64,000 nt of DNA from JBAOHV01 sp964450685 (lineage in GTDB: Bacteria > Actinomycetota > Acidimicrobiia > Acidimicrobiales > Microtrichaceae), in the NCBI GenBank assembly GCA_964450685.1, contig CAYVDN010000008.1, forward strand, positions 1 to 64,000. The letters run 5' to 3'. Every line of letters begins with the position of its first letter. Position 1 is the first letter of the stretch. The notes beneath the pieces are model-generated. The model was not told where the DNA came from, searched no databases, and worked only from the letters and a program-made list of their open reading frames with translations. The translations under genes and the position numbers were made by a program. Positions 50,883 to 59,316 of this stretch are shown here, piece by piece.

Positions 50883-51896
50883 ATGAACAACGAGACCGGG
50901 ACCACTCCGACCCTGGGCATGATCGGCTTGGGGCGCATGGGGGCGAACATCGTCCGGAGGCTTGTAGCCGCCGGCGGCTCGGCGTACGTCCACGACGTCG
51001 ACCCCAGCGCTGCTGACTCGCTCGCCGGCGAGCTGGGGGCCTCCGTCACCGCGGCCCATTCCCTGGAATCACTGGTGACTGCGCTCCCAGCACCTCGGAC
51101 GGTGTGGATCATGGTGCCGGCAGCGGGCACAGGTCAGGTGATCGCCGAGCTGGCAGCGCTGCTCGCCCCCGGCGATGTAGTGATCGACGGGGGCAACAGC
51201 GACTGGAGCGACGACTCCGCCCGTGCAACCGACCTCCGCGAGCAGGGCATCGAACTGCTCGACGTGGGTACGAGTGGGGGTGTGTGGGGCCTGGAACGGG
51301 GCTACTGCCTGATGATCGGCGGATCTGCGCAGGTGGTGGAACGACTGGCTCCCCTGTTCGACGCGCTCTCCCCCGCTCCCGACTCGGCCCCGCGCACCCC
51401 CGGTCGCGAGGGCGGGCTCGACGCTGCCGAGCGCGGGTGGTTGCACTGCGGACCCAGTGGTGCGGGGCATTTCGTGAAGATGGTCCACAACGGGATCGAG
51501 TACGGGATGATGGCCGCCTACGCGGAGGGGCTGAACCTGCTGGACAGCGCAGACACCTACGGCTTCGACCTCGATCTCGCAGCCACCACCGAGCTGTGGC
51601 GCCGGGGCAGCGTCGTCGGTTCCTGGCTGTTGGACCTCACCGCTGCTGCACTCGTCGAAGACCCTGGCCTGTCCGACTACTCGGGCATCGTCGGCGACTC
51701 CGGCGAGGGCCGTTGGTCGGTACGAACCGCGGTCGATCTCGGTGTTCCAGCTCCTGTCCTGTCGGCCGCCCTCTACTCGCGCTTCGCGTCACAGGGCAGG
51801 GAGTCGACCGCGAACAGGGCACTGTCGGCGATGAGGAAGCAGTTCGGCGGACACGCCGAGCATCCGACCGGAGGTGACGACCCAACCAGCGACTGA
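50883..51896 (+). CDS. gnd: Decarboxylating 6-phosphogluconate dehydrogenase, YqeC/short type
   Basis: The 337-residue protein has the NAD(P)-binding motif GMIGLGRMGANIVRRL, IDGGNSDWSDDS, DVGTSGGVWGLERGYCLMIGG and the catalytic HFVKMVHNGIEYGMM. It converts 6-phosphogluconate to ribulose-5-phosphate. It is shorter than the classic Gnd and lacks the extended C-terminal domain, as in the YqeC/GntZ-short class. AAGGAG precedes the ATG. Confidence 0.92.
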   Translation: MNNETGTTPTLGMIGLGRMGANIVRRLVAAGGSAYVHDVDPSAADSLAGELGASVTAAHSLESLVTALPAPRTVWIMVPAAGTGQVIAELAALLAPGDVVIDGGNSDWSDDSARATDLREQGIELLDVGTSGGVWGLERGYCLMIGGSAQVVERLAPLFDALSPAPDSAPRTPGREGGLDAAERGWLHCGPSGAGHFVKMVHNGIEYGMMAAYAEGLNLLDSADTYGFDLDLAATTELWRRGSVVGSWLLDLTAAALVEDPGLSDYSGIVGDSGEGRWSVRTAVDLGVPAPVLSAALYSRFASQGRESTANRALSAMRKQFGGHAEHPTGGDDPTSD

Positions 51897-51924
51897 GACC
51901 CCCGCTCGGATCAGTCGAGGGCTC

Positions 51925-52965
51925 TCAACGCGGCTGCGACTGCTCCGGCGAGCCGGGGAACGCTCCGAGCGCCGAGCCCACCGTCTCCGCCACCTCGTCT
52001 TCGGGGACGTAACCCGAACCGAACGTGGTCGTGGGCAGAGGCACCTTGTCGGCAATCCGGCGCAACAGCCCCGGCGGATCTGCGAGCCGTTCCTGCCAGA
52101 CCACGGCGTTGGTGAGCATCATCAGCCACAACAACGCTCCGACGATGAACAGGTACGCCAGCACCGTCAGGGCTATCCCCATCGCGCCGTAGGTCTCGGA
52201 CGCGTTTGCGAGTTTCTCCGGCAGGTAGAAGGTCGCGAAGACCTGGAGCGCCAGGTAGCCGGCCGAGCTGACGGCCACTCCCGGGAGCAGCCAGAACCAC
52301 TCCTTGGAGCGCCGCGGAAGTATCCAGGCCAGCCCGAGCAGGCCGACCGCCACACCCATCGCGTTCGCGGTGAAGCCAGCCATTCCCGCGACCAGGCCCG
52401 CCCGCCGGACGGCCATCGAGATGTAGATGACTCCGGCGAACACGAGCAGGCTTCCGACGAGGCGGAGGAAGGTCCGTGACTTGCCGGGGAACTTGCGGGT
52501 CGGGATCCCCCATGCGACCGCCGAGCTGTACTGGAGGGCTCCGAGCAGACCCCAGGCCGCTATCACGAACGAGACGAGACCGGTGATCAACAACGGCAGG
52601 CGGCTGCGTTCGGTGTCGTGTCCGGCCTGGGCGATCGACTGGGTTATCGCACGACCCAGGCGGAGCTTCTCTCCCGCCTCCTGGGAGCCCGTCTGGTCGA
52701 AGCCGGCGAGGGCCACGACGATCAGTCCGAGCGGCACCAGCAGCAGGAACATTCGATAGGCAAGGTATCCGGCGAGCATCGACCCGTTGGCGGCGGTGTG
52801 TCGCCCGACCGCCTTCGTGGCGATCTCGGCCCATGTCGTGCGTTCGAGAAGCTCCTGGTAGCGCCGCTCCAACACCGAACGGATCCGCTGCACGCGAACG
52901 TCGAGCTTGCCCCTCCAGCCGGTGGGTGTATCCGGGCGCTCATCGTCAGGGGACACGGTCGACAT
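51925..52965 (-). CDS. YihY/YhjD-type membrane protein, second copy
   Basis: The 346-residue protein has six predicted membrane helices with AANGSMLAGYLAYRMFLLLVPLGL near residue 59 (YihY fold) and YLPEKLANASETYGAMGIALTVLAYLF. Long soluble ends flank the helices, unlike the shorter paralogue at 33971-34954. Function unknown. No co-transcribed partner is evident. Confidence 0.83.
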   Translation of the reverse strand: MSTVSPDDERPDTPTGWRGKLDVRVQRIRSVLERRYQELLERTTWAEIATKAVGRHTAANGSMLAGYLAYRMFLLLVPLGLIVVALAGFDQTGSQEAGEKLRLGRAITQSIAQAGHDTERSRLPLLITGLVSFVIAAWGLLGALQYSSAVAWGIPTRKFPGKSRTFLRLVGSLLVFAGVIYISMAVRRAGLVAGMAGFTANAMGVAVGLLGLAWILPRRSKEWFWLLPGVAVSSAGYLALQVFATFYLPEKLANASETYGAMGIALTVLAYLFIVGALLWLMMLTNAVVWQERLADPPGLLRRIADKVPLPTTTFGSGYVPEDEVAETVGSALGAFPGSPEQSQPR

Positions 52966-53037
52966 GGTCGCACAACCCTGGCATCAGCTCCGGCACCAGC
53001 CCCGGCGCCGACGAGGAGCAAGTCGGCCTTGGCGACC

Positions 53038-53820
53038 TCAGGTGGCAGGTTCCAGGCTGGTCAGCTCCAGAGCGATCTGCTCCTGGAACGTGGCAGGGCC
53101 CTGGAGCTCGAAGGTGCGCTCGAAGCGGACGGGCAGGTTCGTGGGCCCCCACCAGGTCGTCTCGGTCCATCGACCGTTGACGTCACCGCTGACCGGGAGG
53201 TCGATCGTCACCGGTGTCGCATCGACGGTCTCGCCACCCACGCTCACCTGCTCGGCGTCACCCGCCGTCGCGGTGCCCGCCAACGCGGCCGTGACGGAGA
53301 ACGGGCCTCCTGACACCTCCAGCGTGCACTTCAGCTCCGCGGACGCGCCCGCCTCGAGAGGGAGAGCGTTGGGATCACATGTCATGGTGACCACGGGCGA
53401 CAGACCGCCGATTGTCTGGTGCTTGGTGTGCACATCGATCAGCAGCGAGTCCTCGCCGTCGGCGCAGTAGCGGGTCGTCTCGGTGTGCTCGGCGAACATG
53501 TTGAACGTCCAGTTGAAGCAGTCGTCACCGTCGTCCTCGGCGACAGCGGTGATCGTCGCCCCCAGGGTCCGGTTCTCGGCCGGAAGCGGCCCCAGCTTCA
53601 CGGTCTCCTGGCCAGTCGCGGTGAACGTGTAGACGCCCGGGGGCGGCGTCGACCGCTCGGCAACGGTCGTTGTCGTCTCCTCCTGGTTACGGGAACGGAA
53701 GTCGTCGAGAGCCTCCTCATCGCTGATCTCGTTTGTGGAGCGAGGGGCGAGCAGGAACGCCCCGACCCCCACCACAGCCAGCACGACGACGGCCACCACT
53801 ATCACGGACTTCTTGTTCAC
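53038..53820 (-). CDS. Membrane-anchored secreted protein of unknown family
   Basis: The 260-residue protein starts at a GTG overlapping the methyltransferase stop by 4 bp (AAGGAG upstream). It has one N-terminal helix (about 6-26), a Thr/Glu linker and an external beta-rich region with two Cys pairs (DDCFNW, TRYCADGE, MTCDPN, LKCTLEV). I do not recognise the family. The coupling to the methyltransferase is likely only transcriptional. Confidence 0.7.
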   Translation of the reverse strand: MNKKSVIVVAVVVLAVVGVGAFLLAPRSTNEISDEEALDDFRSRNQEETTTTVAERSTPPPGVYTFTATGQETVKLGPLPAENRTLGATITAVAEDDGDDCFNWTFNMFAEHTETTRYCADGEDSLLIDVHTKHQTIGGLSPVVTMTCDPNALPLEAGASAELKCTLEVSGGPFSVTAALAGTATAGDAEQVSVGGETVDATPVTIDLPVSGDVNGRWTETTWWGPTNLPVRFERTFELQGPATFQEQIALELTSLEPAT

Positions 53821-54641
53821 GACTCTCCTTCTGACAGCACCGCCACGATGCCGATCGCCTGCAGGTTCTCCGAGTTGGCGGACATCGCACGGCGCATGGC
53901 GACCACCCGCTTGCGGGCATCTGGTTTGCGCAGCACGTTGAAGACGAACTTCGCTGCGCCGAGAACGCCTTCGTCTGCCACCAGCCGTTTGGGCTCGAGC
54001 AGGTGGAGCGGCACGCAGAACGACTCCTCGACCACCAGACCCTGCTCTGCCAGGAGCGACTCCCACCCCTCGACCGTCATTGGGGTGACATTCACCTTGA
54101 TCGTCGAGGTCAGGTCCTTTGTCACCTTCTGGCGCGAGGCGTCATCGATGTCGTTCGGAGCGAAGGCGACCTCGTGGAGAGCGAGACGGCCACCCGGGCG
54201 CAGCACTCGGGTCAGCTCGGCTATCGCACGACGCTTGAGCGAATCGGGCTGCATCGTCAGGTACGCCTCGCCGAACACGACGTCGACGCTGGCGCTGTCC
54301 AGGCCCGTCTCGGCAACACTCGCGTTGACCATCCGGCGATCCGGTCCGTCGAGCAACGAAGCCACCAGATCCGCGGCGTCCGGGTCGCGGTCCACGCCCA
54401 CGTAGCTGGCCGGCTTGGCGTCGAGCAGGAGCTTCGTCGTCGCCCCCAACCCGGGTGCCACCTCGAGCACGTCGTCAGTCCGACCGATCGCCACGCCGTC
54501 GAGCAGCCGGGCGGTCATCCCGACCCCACCCGGACGCAACACCCGCTTGCCCATTCTCGCGAGCAGCCAGTGACCAGGCATCCGGTCGGAGTCGAGAGCG
54601 CTTCCGGGGAGCGGCGCGTGGTCGTTCAGACTCTCCGTCAT
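53817..54641 (-). CDS. SAM-dependent methyltransferase, class I
   Basis: The 274-residue protein has the SAM motif LEVAPGLGATTKLLLDA, VGVDRDPDAADLVASLL and motif IV-like VDVVFGEAYLTMQPDSLKRRAIAELTRVLRPGG. The fold resembles ubiE/arsM-type small-molecule methyltransferases. The substrate is unknown. It is the first gene of a two-gene operon with the secreted protein. Confidence 0.85.
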   Translation of the reverse strand: MTESLNDHAPLPGSALDSDRMPGHWLLARMGKRVLRPGGVGMTARLLDGVAIGRTDDVLEVAPGLGATTKLLLDAKPASYVGVDRDPDAADLVASLLDGPDRRMVNASVAETGLDSASVDVVFGEAYLTMQPDSLKRRAIAELTRVLRPGGRLALHEVAFAPNDIDDASRQKVTKDLTSTIKVNVTPMTVEGWESLLAEQGLVVEESFCVPLHLLEPKRLVADEGVLGAAKFVFNVLRKPDARKRVVAMRRAMSANSENLQAIGIVAVLSEGES

Positions 54642-54750
54642 GCCTATTAGGCTGCCCTATCACCCGGAGGTAGGACAAGGGTCAAAGGTCATATGGCCGA
54701 CTGATCTACGTGTTACGGGCTGCGACCTCCGGCCGACTGTGCTCTGGCCG

Positions 54751-55362
54751 TCAGCCCGAGGGCCGTACCAGGACGCTGACGAGGAAGTCGGATCCGTCGG
54801 TGAACGGGCGGAGGTCCCACGTGGCGAGCTCGAGCTCCACCACAAGGCCTGCCGACGCGATGTCCGCCCGGTATTCGTCGAAGTCGTAGTCGCGCCCGGC
54901 GCCGAATCCGACAGCGAGTCTCCCCTCGGGGGCCAGATGCCCACCCAGGGATGCGAGCACATCGCGGCGGGTGCTCGGGGCGAGGAACGTCATGACGTTG
55001 CCGCAACAGATGATCGCGTCGAACGGCTCGGCGATTCCCCGCGCGGGCAGATCCAGTTCGGCCAGGTCGCCGACCAACCAAGTCGGCCCGGGATGGTCGG
55101 CCTCGGCTGCTTCGATGAGCACCGGGTCGACGTCGACACCCACGACATCGTGACCGCGCTCTGCCAACTCCGCTCCCACCCGGCCCGGGCCGCAGCCCGC
55201 GTCGAGCACCCGTGAACCACGGGCGAGCATCGCGTCGACGAATCTGGCCTCGCCGGCCAGATCGTCACCAGCAGCGGCCATCGAGCGAAACCGTTCGACG
55301 TACCAGGTTGAGTGGTTCGGATCACGGTTGGTGATCTCGACCCAACGGCTTGTCTCGACCAT
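54751..55362 (-). CDS. SAM-dependent methyltransferase, class I
   Basis: The 203-residue protein has the SAM motif VLDAGCGPGRVGAELAERGHDVVGVDVDPVLI and AIICCGNVMTFLAPSTRRDVLASL shown here as AIICCGNVMTFLAPS. Substrate unknown. The ATG at 55362 has GGAGG five bases upstream; the frame could extend to 55422 but with no ribosome site. The 54642-54750 gap before it shows nothing clear. Confidence 0.85.
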   Translation of the reverse strand: MVETSRWVEITNRDPNHSTWYVERFRSMAAAGDDLAGEARFVDAMLARGSRVLDAGCGPGRVGAELAERGHDVVGVDVDPVLIEAAEADHPGPTWLVGDLAELDLPARGIAEPFDAIICCGNVMTFLAPSTRRDVLASLGGHLAPEGRLAVGFGAGRDYDFDEYRADIASAGLVVELELATWDLRPFTDGSDFLVSVLVRPSG

Positions 55363-55484
55363 GTGAGCCTCCAGTTCTGCCACCGTAGGCCCAGCCACCG
55401 CGCCCATCCACCGCCACGCCATCAGTCACCTCATGAGCACTACGGTCGTCGGAAGACGAATCCGCTGACCGGCTAGGAGTGACA

Positions 55485-55904
55485 ATGGCAGCAACCGCTT
55501 CAGCACGATGGGAAGGCACCCTGAAGGAAGGGGCAGGTTCGATATCCACCGGGTCCGGGCTGGCCAGCACCTTCACCAGGGCGTCACGCTTCGCCGACGG
55601 TGCCGGCACCAACCCCGAGGAGCTCATCGGCGGGGCACACGCCGGCTGCTTCTCCCAATTCCTGGCGCTGCTCCTGTCCGACAACGACACCCCGCCGAGG
55701 TCCATCGACACCACGGCCAGGGTCTCGATAGAGGTCACCGACGCCGGCCCGACGATCACCAGGATCGACCTGTCGACCACTGTGGACGCCGACCTCTCGG
55801 CCGAGCAGATCGACGAGTTCGCACAGAAGGCCAAGGTCGCCTGCCCGGTCTCCAAGGCGCTGACCGGAGTCGGAACAATCACGCTCGAGGTTGCCAAGGC
55901 CTAG
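55485..55904 (+). CDS. OsmC-family peroxiredoxin-like protein
   Basis: The 139-residue protein shows the OsmC fold with ASARWEGTLKEGAGSIS, EELIGGAHAGCFSQFLALLL (first redox Cys) and KAKVACPVSKAL (second redox Cys). These two cysteines reduce organic hydroperoxides. AGGAG precedes the ATG by five bases. The frame's earlier GTG at 55479 would give only two extra residues. Confidence 0.93.
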   Translation: MAATASARWEGTLKEGAGSISTGSGLASTFTRASRFADGAGTNPEELIGGAHAGCFSQFLALLLSDNDTPPRSIDTTARVSIEVTDAGPTITRIDLSTTVDADLSAEQIDEFAQKAKVACPVSKALTGVGTITLEVAKA

Positions 55905-56132
55905 CCACAGGGCCCTGTTTCCTCTCCAGACCCGGCGAGCCACCAGTCCGAACCGGCCGCAGCAGCGGCGCGGATGACTGCCGCGCGGCCGAGCCGTGGC
56001 AGTCGATTCGGGACTTGCCCGCGATTACCAGCGAACTCTGAGGTTGGCCATGGGCTGCTCTCGGGTCCACGGTCGACGATGTTCATCGACACCACCAACG
56101 CAACCACGTGTTGAGAACACGAAGGAGACCAG

Positions 56133-56396
56133 ATGCCAACCCGAACCGCGAAGATGGTCGCCGCAGCGGCCGCCACCGGAGCGCTCCTCTTCGGAGGTGG
56201 ATCAGCGATTGCGTCCGCCCAGGACACCACTGACGACACCACCACCACGATCACCGAGGACTCCACCTCGACCACGGTCCAGGACGACAGCACCACCGAC
56301 GACAGCACCACCGACGACAGCACCAGACCGGACGGGTGCGACCACGGTGCCGAGGGAACCGCCGAGACCGGCTCGGCCGAACTCGAGGCGCTGTAA
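56133..56396 (+). CDS. Small secreted Thr/Asp-rich protein
   Basis: The 87-residue protein has a signal peptide ending near IASAQ (about residue 29) and a mature part of about 58 residues, mostly Thr, Asp and Ser, with DSTTD repeats. Family not recognised; no predicted fold. AAGGAG precedes the ATG. The preceding 228 bp (55905-56132) is non-coding. A strong terminator follows at 56431-56461. Confidence 0.7.
   Translation: MPTRTAKMVAAAAATGALLFGGGSAIASAQDTTDDTTTTITEDSTSTTVQDDSTTDDSTTDDSTRPDGCDHGAEGTAETGSAELEAL
56286..56326 (+). repeat. 15-bp tandem repeat in the Thr/Asp-rich gene
   Basis: Two full copies and one partial copy of GACAGCACCACCGAC encode DSTTD. Confidence 0.8.
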
Positions 56397-56430
56397 GACG
56401 TCGCTCCCAGATTTCAAGATCCCTCCCCTG

Positions 56431-56461
56431 GCGAAGCCCGACCCTCGTGGTCGGGCTTCGC
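56431..56461. terminator. Terminator after the small secreted-protein gene
   Basis: A perfect 13-bp stem GCGAAGCCCGACC / GGTCGGGCTTCGC with loop CTCGT lies 34 bp after the stop at 56396. Any T-run is short. Confidence 0.75.
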
Positions 56462-56465
56462 TGGT

Positions 56466-56790
56466 TCAATCGAGCAACCGGGCTATCTCCTGGCCACCCC
56501 TGAAGACGGTGATCGGACCGTCTTCGGAGACCTTCACGACGATCTCCAAGTGCTTGGAGAGGTAGCGGGCAGCTGCGGTCCTGGCGCCTTCACCCTCGCT
56601 GTCGTGGCTGGTGACGACCGCTCCGTACGCGAGCAGCCGGGCGGATCGGTCGAGGATGCACGCCCCGTCGATGGGAGATGGCGACTACCGCTGATCCGTC
56701 CAGAACCCCTCTGCGTCGACCACCAGGACCGCAGAGCGTCCGTCGAACACACCATGACGTCCTACCGCCCGGCGTCGGCAGGATCCCATA
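56466..56790 (-). pseudogene. Broken DAC (diadenylate-cyclase)-like domain gene
   Basis: The minus-strand frame reads GRHGVFDGRSAVLVVDAEG, then an in-frame TAG (56687-56685), then continues in the same frame as IDGACILDRSARLLAYGAV, GARTAAARYLSKHLEIVVKV and SEDGPITVFRGGQEIARLLD, ending at 56466. The DGA, GARTAAA (in place of the RHR motif) and VSEDGPITVFR segments resemble the DisA_N/DAC domain. No start codon exists after the TAG, and no full N-terminus is visible, so I call it a remnant. Sequencing error or a missed frame cannot be excluded. Confidence 0.45.
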
Positions 56791-56859
56791 GCCGTTCGTT
56801 GCCCTGGTTGGCACTGTGAGCGAGAACGAACAGCACGTCGGTGATACCGTCTCGCTGCC

Positions 56860-56972
56860 GACACAGTCGGTATGAACAAGTCCCCGTGCGGGGGAAGCCG
56901 GTCGAATCCCGGCACTGTCCCGCAGCCGTAGGTGCCACTCCCCCCGGAGCGTCACGAGTCGGAATGCCCGTT
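56860..56972 (+). ncRNA. Cobalamin (B12) riboswitch
   Basis: The plus strand carries the conserved core GGGGAAGCCGGTCGAATCCC (56891-56910), CACTGTCCCGCAGCC and the 3' B12-box GAGTCGGAATGCCCG (56956-56970). These fold as the P1-P6 cobalamin-riboswitch core with a CCCCGTGCGGGG hairpin at 56882-56893. It lies about 130 bp before the ATG of the lipoprotein gene at 57100, so binding of adenosylcobalamin should lower its expression. The 5' and 3' limits are approximate. Confidence 0.85.
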
Positions 56973-57099
56973 CGGGGGCAACAGCTCAACAACATCCGTC
57001 GAGGACTGCGGAAGGTGAGCTCGGATCGTGTGGAACCGGCTCGCCGGGCGCCTTACGTTGCGAGAACTCGTCGGGTCCTCGCCAACGAAAGGCGATGCG

Positions 57100-58623
57100 A
57101 TGTCTCCCACGAGACTGTTCACGCCCGGTGCGCTCCGGTCGAGGGCGTTCCTGGTACTTCCACTTCTGGCGACGGCTCTGGTGATCGGTGCATGCACTCC
57201 GACCACCCCGGTGCCGACCACCAGCTCCACGACGACCACAACTTCGACGACGACCACCACGGTGCCAGCTGGCCCAGCGGTCGAGGGCGAGGCCTGCCAA
57301 CCCGACTCGGGGGTCACCGTCGTGGTCGACTTCACCGAGCTCGACAACACGGTGAGGATCGGCTGCGCGGCCGGCGAACAGGCCGACGGCTTCGCTGCTC
57401 TGGCGGCGACGGACTTCACCGTCGGCAGCGAATCGGGTCCGGGCACCATCTGCACCATCGATGGGTTGCCCGCCGAGGGCTACCCGTACTGCTGGCTCGA
57501 AGGTGGCTACTGGAGCTACTGGAAGGCCCCTGACCGCTCAACACAATGGGACTTCTCAACCGTCGGCGTCGGAGACGGGCCGATCGCCGAGGGCTCCGTC
57601 GAGGGATGGTCATGGGCACCCGGATTCAATGGCGTCGCCCCGCGGGTGAGCGTCGAGGATCTGGCCCAGTTCACACCCGATCTGCCCGAGTGCGAGATCC
57701 CCGACGCCCCGGTGCTCTCGGTGATCGACGACGACGAGATCCTTCCGTTCACCATCTCCGGTGGTGGATCGATCGAGGTAGCTGTGCTGCCGGCGACTGA
57801 CGACGAGTCGAACGCCACGTTCACCGAGACGAGCACGCTGGCGCTCACTGGCCAGGCCGGTCTCACACGGGTCCTCGCCCGTTCGGCTTCATCGGGCTGC
57901 CAGGTCGTCGACCAGTTCGAAGCCGTCTACGACGTCCAGCCCACCTACGCAGGTCGACCCGATCTTGCCGGAACCTTCTCCCAGGCAGTGGCAGGGACCA
58001 GCTCCGACTTCGTCGGTTGGGCAACTGGCCACACCGACTACACACCGGGTGCTGACGTCACCACCAGCTGGCAGACTCCGGACAACGCGGTCGGCTCATA
58101 CGGGACTGACCTGGTTGTGCTCGGCAACGGTGGCCGTATCACCATGACGTTCGACTCGCCGATAACCGACGGCACCGGCAACGACTTCGCTGTGTTCGAG
58201 AACGGCTTCACCAGTGGAACCAGTGAGCTGCTCTTCACCGAGCTCGCCTATGTCGAAGTGTCGTCCAACGGCAGCGACTTCGTGCGGTTCGACTCGGCCA
58301 GCCGTCAGACCAGCGCGGTCGGCGCATTCGGGTTCCAGGATCCCCGCCTGCTCGGCGGGCTCGCCGGCAAGGACCCCGGCGGTTGGGGAACCGTGTTCGA
58401 CCTATCGGCGCTCACGAACAAGGCAGCGGTACGCAACGGCACGATCGACCTGACAGCGATCACCCACGTGAGGATCGTCGACGTGGTCGGGGCATCTGAC
58501 TACCCGAACACCGGCGACACCTACCCGGACAGCTTTGCGCGGACGATCTTCGACGCGCACAAGACGACGGGCAGCGGCGGCTTCGACCTTCGCGCCGTCG
58601 GAGTGCTGAACCAAGCGGACTGA
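57100..58623 (+). CDS. B12-riboswitch-controlled two-domain secreted lipoprotein
   Basis: The 507-residue protein has a lipoprotein signal (lipobox IGAC, Cys near residue 32), a Thr-rich linker, an N-terminal domain (about 66-175; GVTVVVDFTEL, CAAGEQADGFAAL, GGYWSYWKAPDR, EGSVEGWSW) and a C-terminal domain (about 340-507) with GNGGRITMTFDSPI, GNDFAVFENGF and ELAYVEVSSNGSDF. The first domain recurs in two neighbouring proteins and its layout resembles DUF4430, the transcobalamin beta-domain family. The C-terminal motifs recall surface proteins found in bacterial B12 loci. I infer cobalamin capture. GAAAGG precedes the ATG. Confidence 0.7.
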   Translation: MSPTRLFTPGALRSRAFLVLPLLATALVIGACTPTTPVPTTSSTTTTTSTTTTTVPAGPAVEGEACQPDSGVTVVVDFTELDNTVRIGCAAGEQADGFAALAATDFTVGSESGPGTICTIDGLPAEGYPYCWLEGGYWSYWKAPDRSTQWDFSTVGVGDGPIAEGSVEGWSWAPGFNGVAPRVSVEDLAQFTPDLPECEIPDAPVLSVIDDDEILPFTISGGGSIEVAVLPATDDESNATFTETSTLALTGQAGLTRVLARSASSGCQVVDQFEAVYDVQPTYAGRPDLAGTFSQAVAGTSSDFVGWATGHTDYTPGADVTTSWQTPDNAVGSYGTDLVVLGNGGRITMTFDSPITDGTGNDFAVFENGFTSGTSELLFTELAYVEVSSNGSDFVRFDSASRQTSAVGAFGFQDPRLLGGLAGKDPGGWGTVFDLSALTNKAAVRNGTIDLTAITHVRIVDVVGASDYPNTGDTYPDSFARTIFDAHKTTGSGGFDLRAVGVLNQAD

Positions 58624-58633
58624 CACTTCCTGA

Positions 58634-58681
58634 CCGGGCGCTCCGGGGTCCCACGACGATCGTCGCGGGACCCGCGCCCGG
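58634..58681. terminator. Long hairpin between the two secreted-lipoprotein genes
   Basis: Nested stems CCGGGCGC (58634-58641)/GCGCCCGG (58674-58681) and GGGTCCC (58646-58652)/GGGACCC (58667-58673) enclose the palindrome CGACGATCGTCG (58654-58665). It would form a very stable hairpin just after the first lipoprotein gene. It may terminate or attenuate transcription before the second gene. Confidence 0.6.
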
Positions 58682-58774
58682 ACCAGTTGGACCCGATCCC
58701 TGCGACCGCTCGGGCGTCACGTCGCCCGCATACCCGACGCGAGCCAGCGTCACCCACAAGCCCAGGAGCACTTC

Positions 58775-59275
58775 ATGAAACGCCCGATCACAACTGTCGT
58801 CTACCTGGTGACGAGCCTCGTGCTCGTCGCCGGAGCATGCACCACGCCATCGACGCCGAGCGGTCAGTCATACAAGTCCGGCCGGTGTGCCGGCACCGAA
58901 GGCGTCACCGTGGTGGTCGACTTCACACCGTTCGAGGACACGGTCGTCGTGCGCTGCGCGCTCGGAGCCCAGGAGAACGGCTTCAGCGTGCTCGACGCCG
59001 TCGACCTCGACCACGACCCCGGCGACATCCCGGGCACCGTTTGCCAGCTGGAGGGCCTACCGGCCGAGGGCCACCCCTACTGCTGGACCACCGGCGGCTA
59101 CTGGTCGTACTGGAAGGCACCTGCGGCCGGCAGCCCCTGGGCCTTCAGCGAGTGGGGTGCCGGCTCAGGCCCGAGCCCGGAGCCGGGTGCGGTCGAGGGC
59201 TGGCGCTTCGCCCCGTTCAGCGAAGGCTCGGCACAGCCACCGCGTGTCGGCACCTCCGGCCCGATCGTCCCCTGA
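58775..59275 (+). CDS. Single-domain secreted lipoprotein, paralogue of the B12-locus domain
   Basis: The 166-residue protein has a lipobox AGAC (Cys near residue 22) and one copy of the shared domain: EGVTVVVDFTPFEDT, CALGAQENGF, GGYWSYWKAPAAGSPW and VEGWRF. It is the shortest of the three paralogues. AGGAG precedes the ATG. It is probably co-transcribed with the riboswitch-controlled gene 151 bp upstream, subject to the hairpin at 58634-58681, and converges with the ECF operon. Confidence 0.75.
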   Translation: MKRPITTVVYLVTSLVLVAGACTTPSTPSGQSYKSGRCAGTEGVTVVVDFTPFEDTVVVRCALGAQENGFSVLDAVDLDHDPGDIPGTVCQLEGLPAEGHPYCWTTGGYWSYWKAPAAGSPWAFSEWGAGSGPSPEPGAVEGWRFAPFSEGSAQPPRVGTSGPIVP

Positions 59276-59316
59276 TCGCGCCGACCCGGAGCTGACGCGG
59301 ACGGTGGCGTCGCCCC

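Noticed and set aside
56590..56955. Minus-strand ORF of 121 codons overlapping the riboswitch
   Set aside because: It runs through the conserved riboswitch core on the opposite strand and has Arg-rich shadow composition; the DAC-like frame is a different one.
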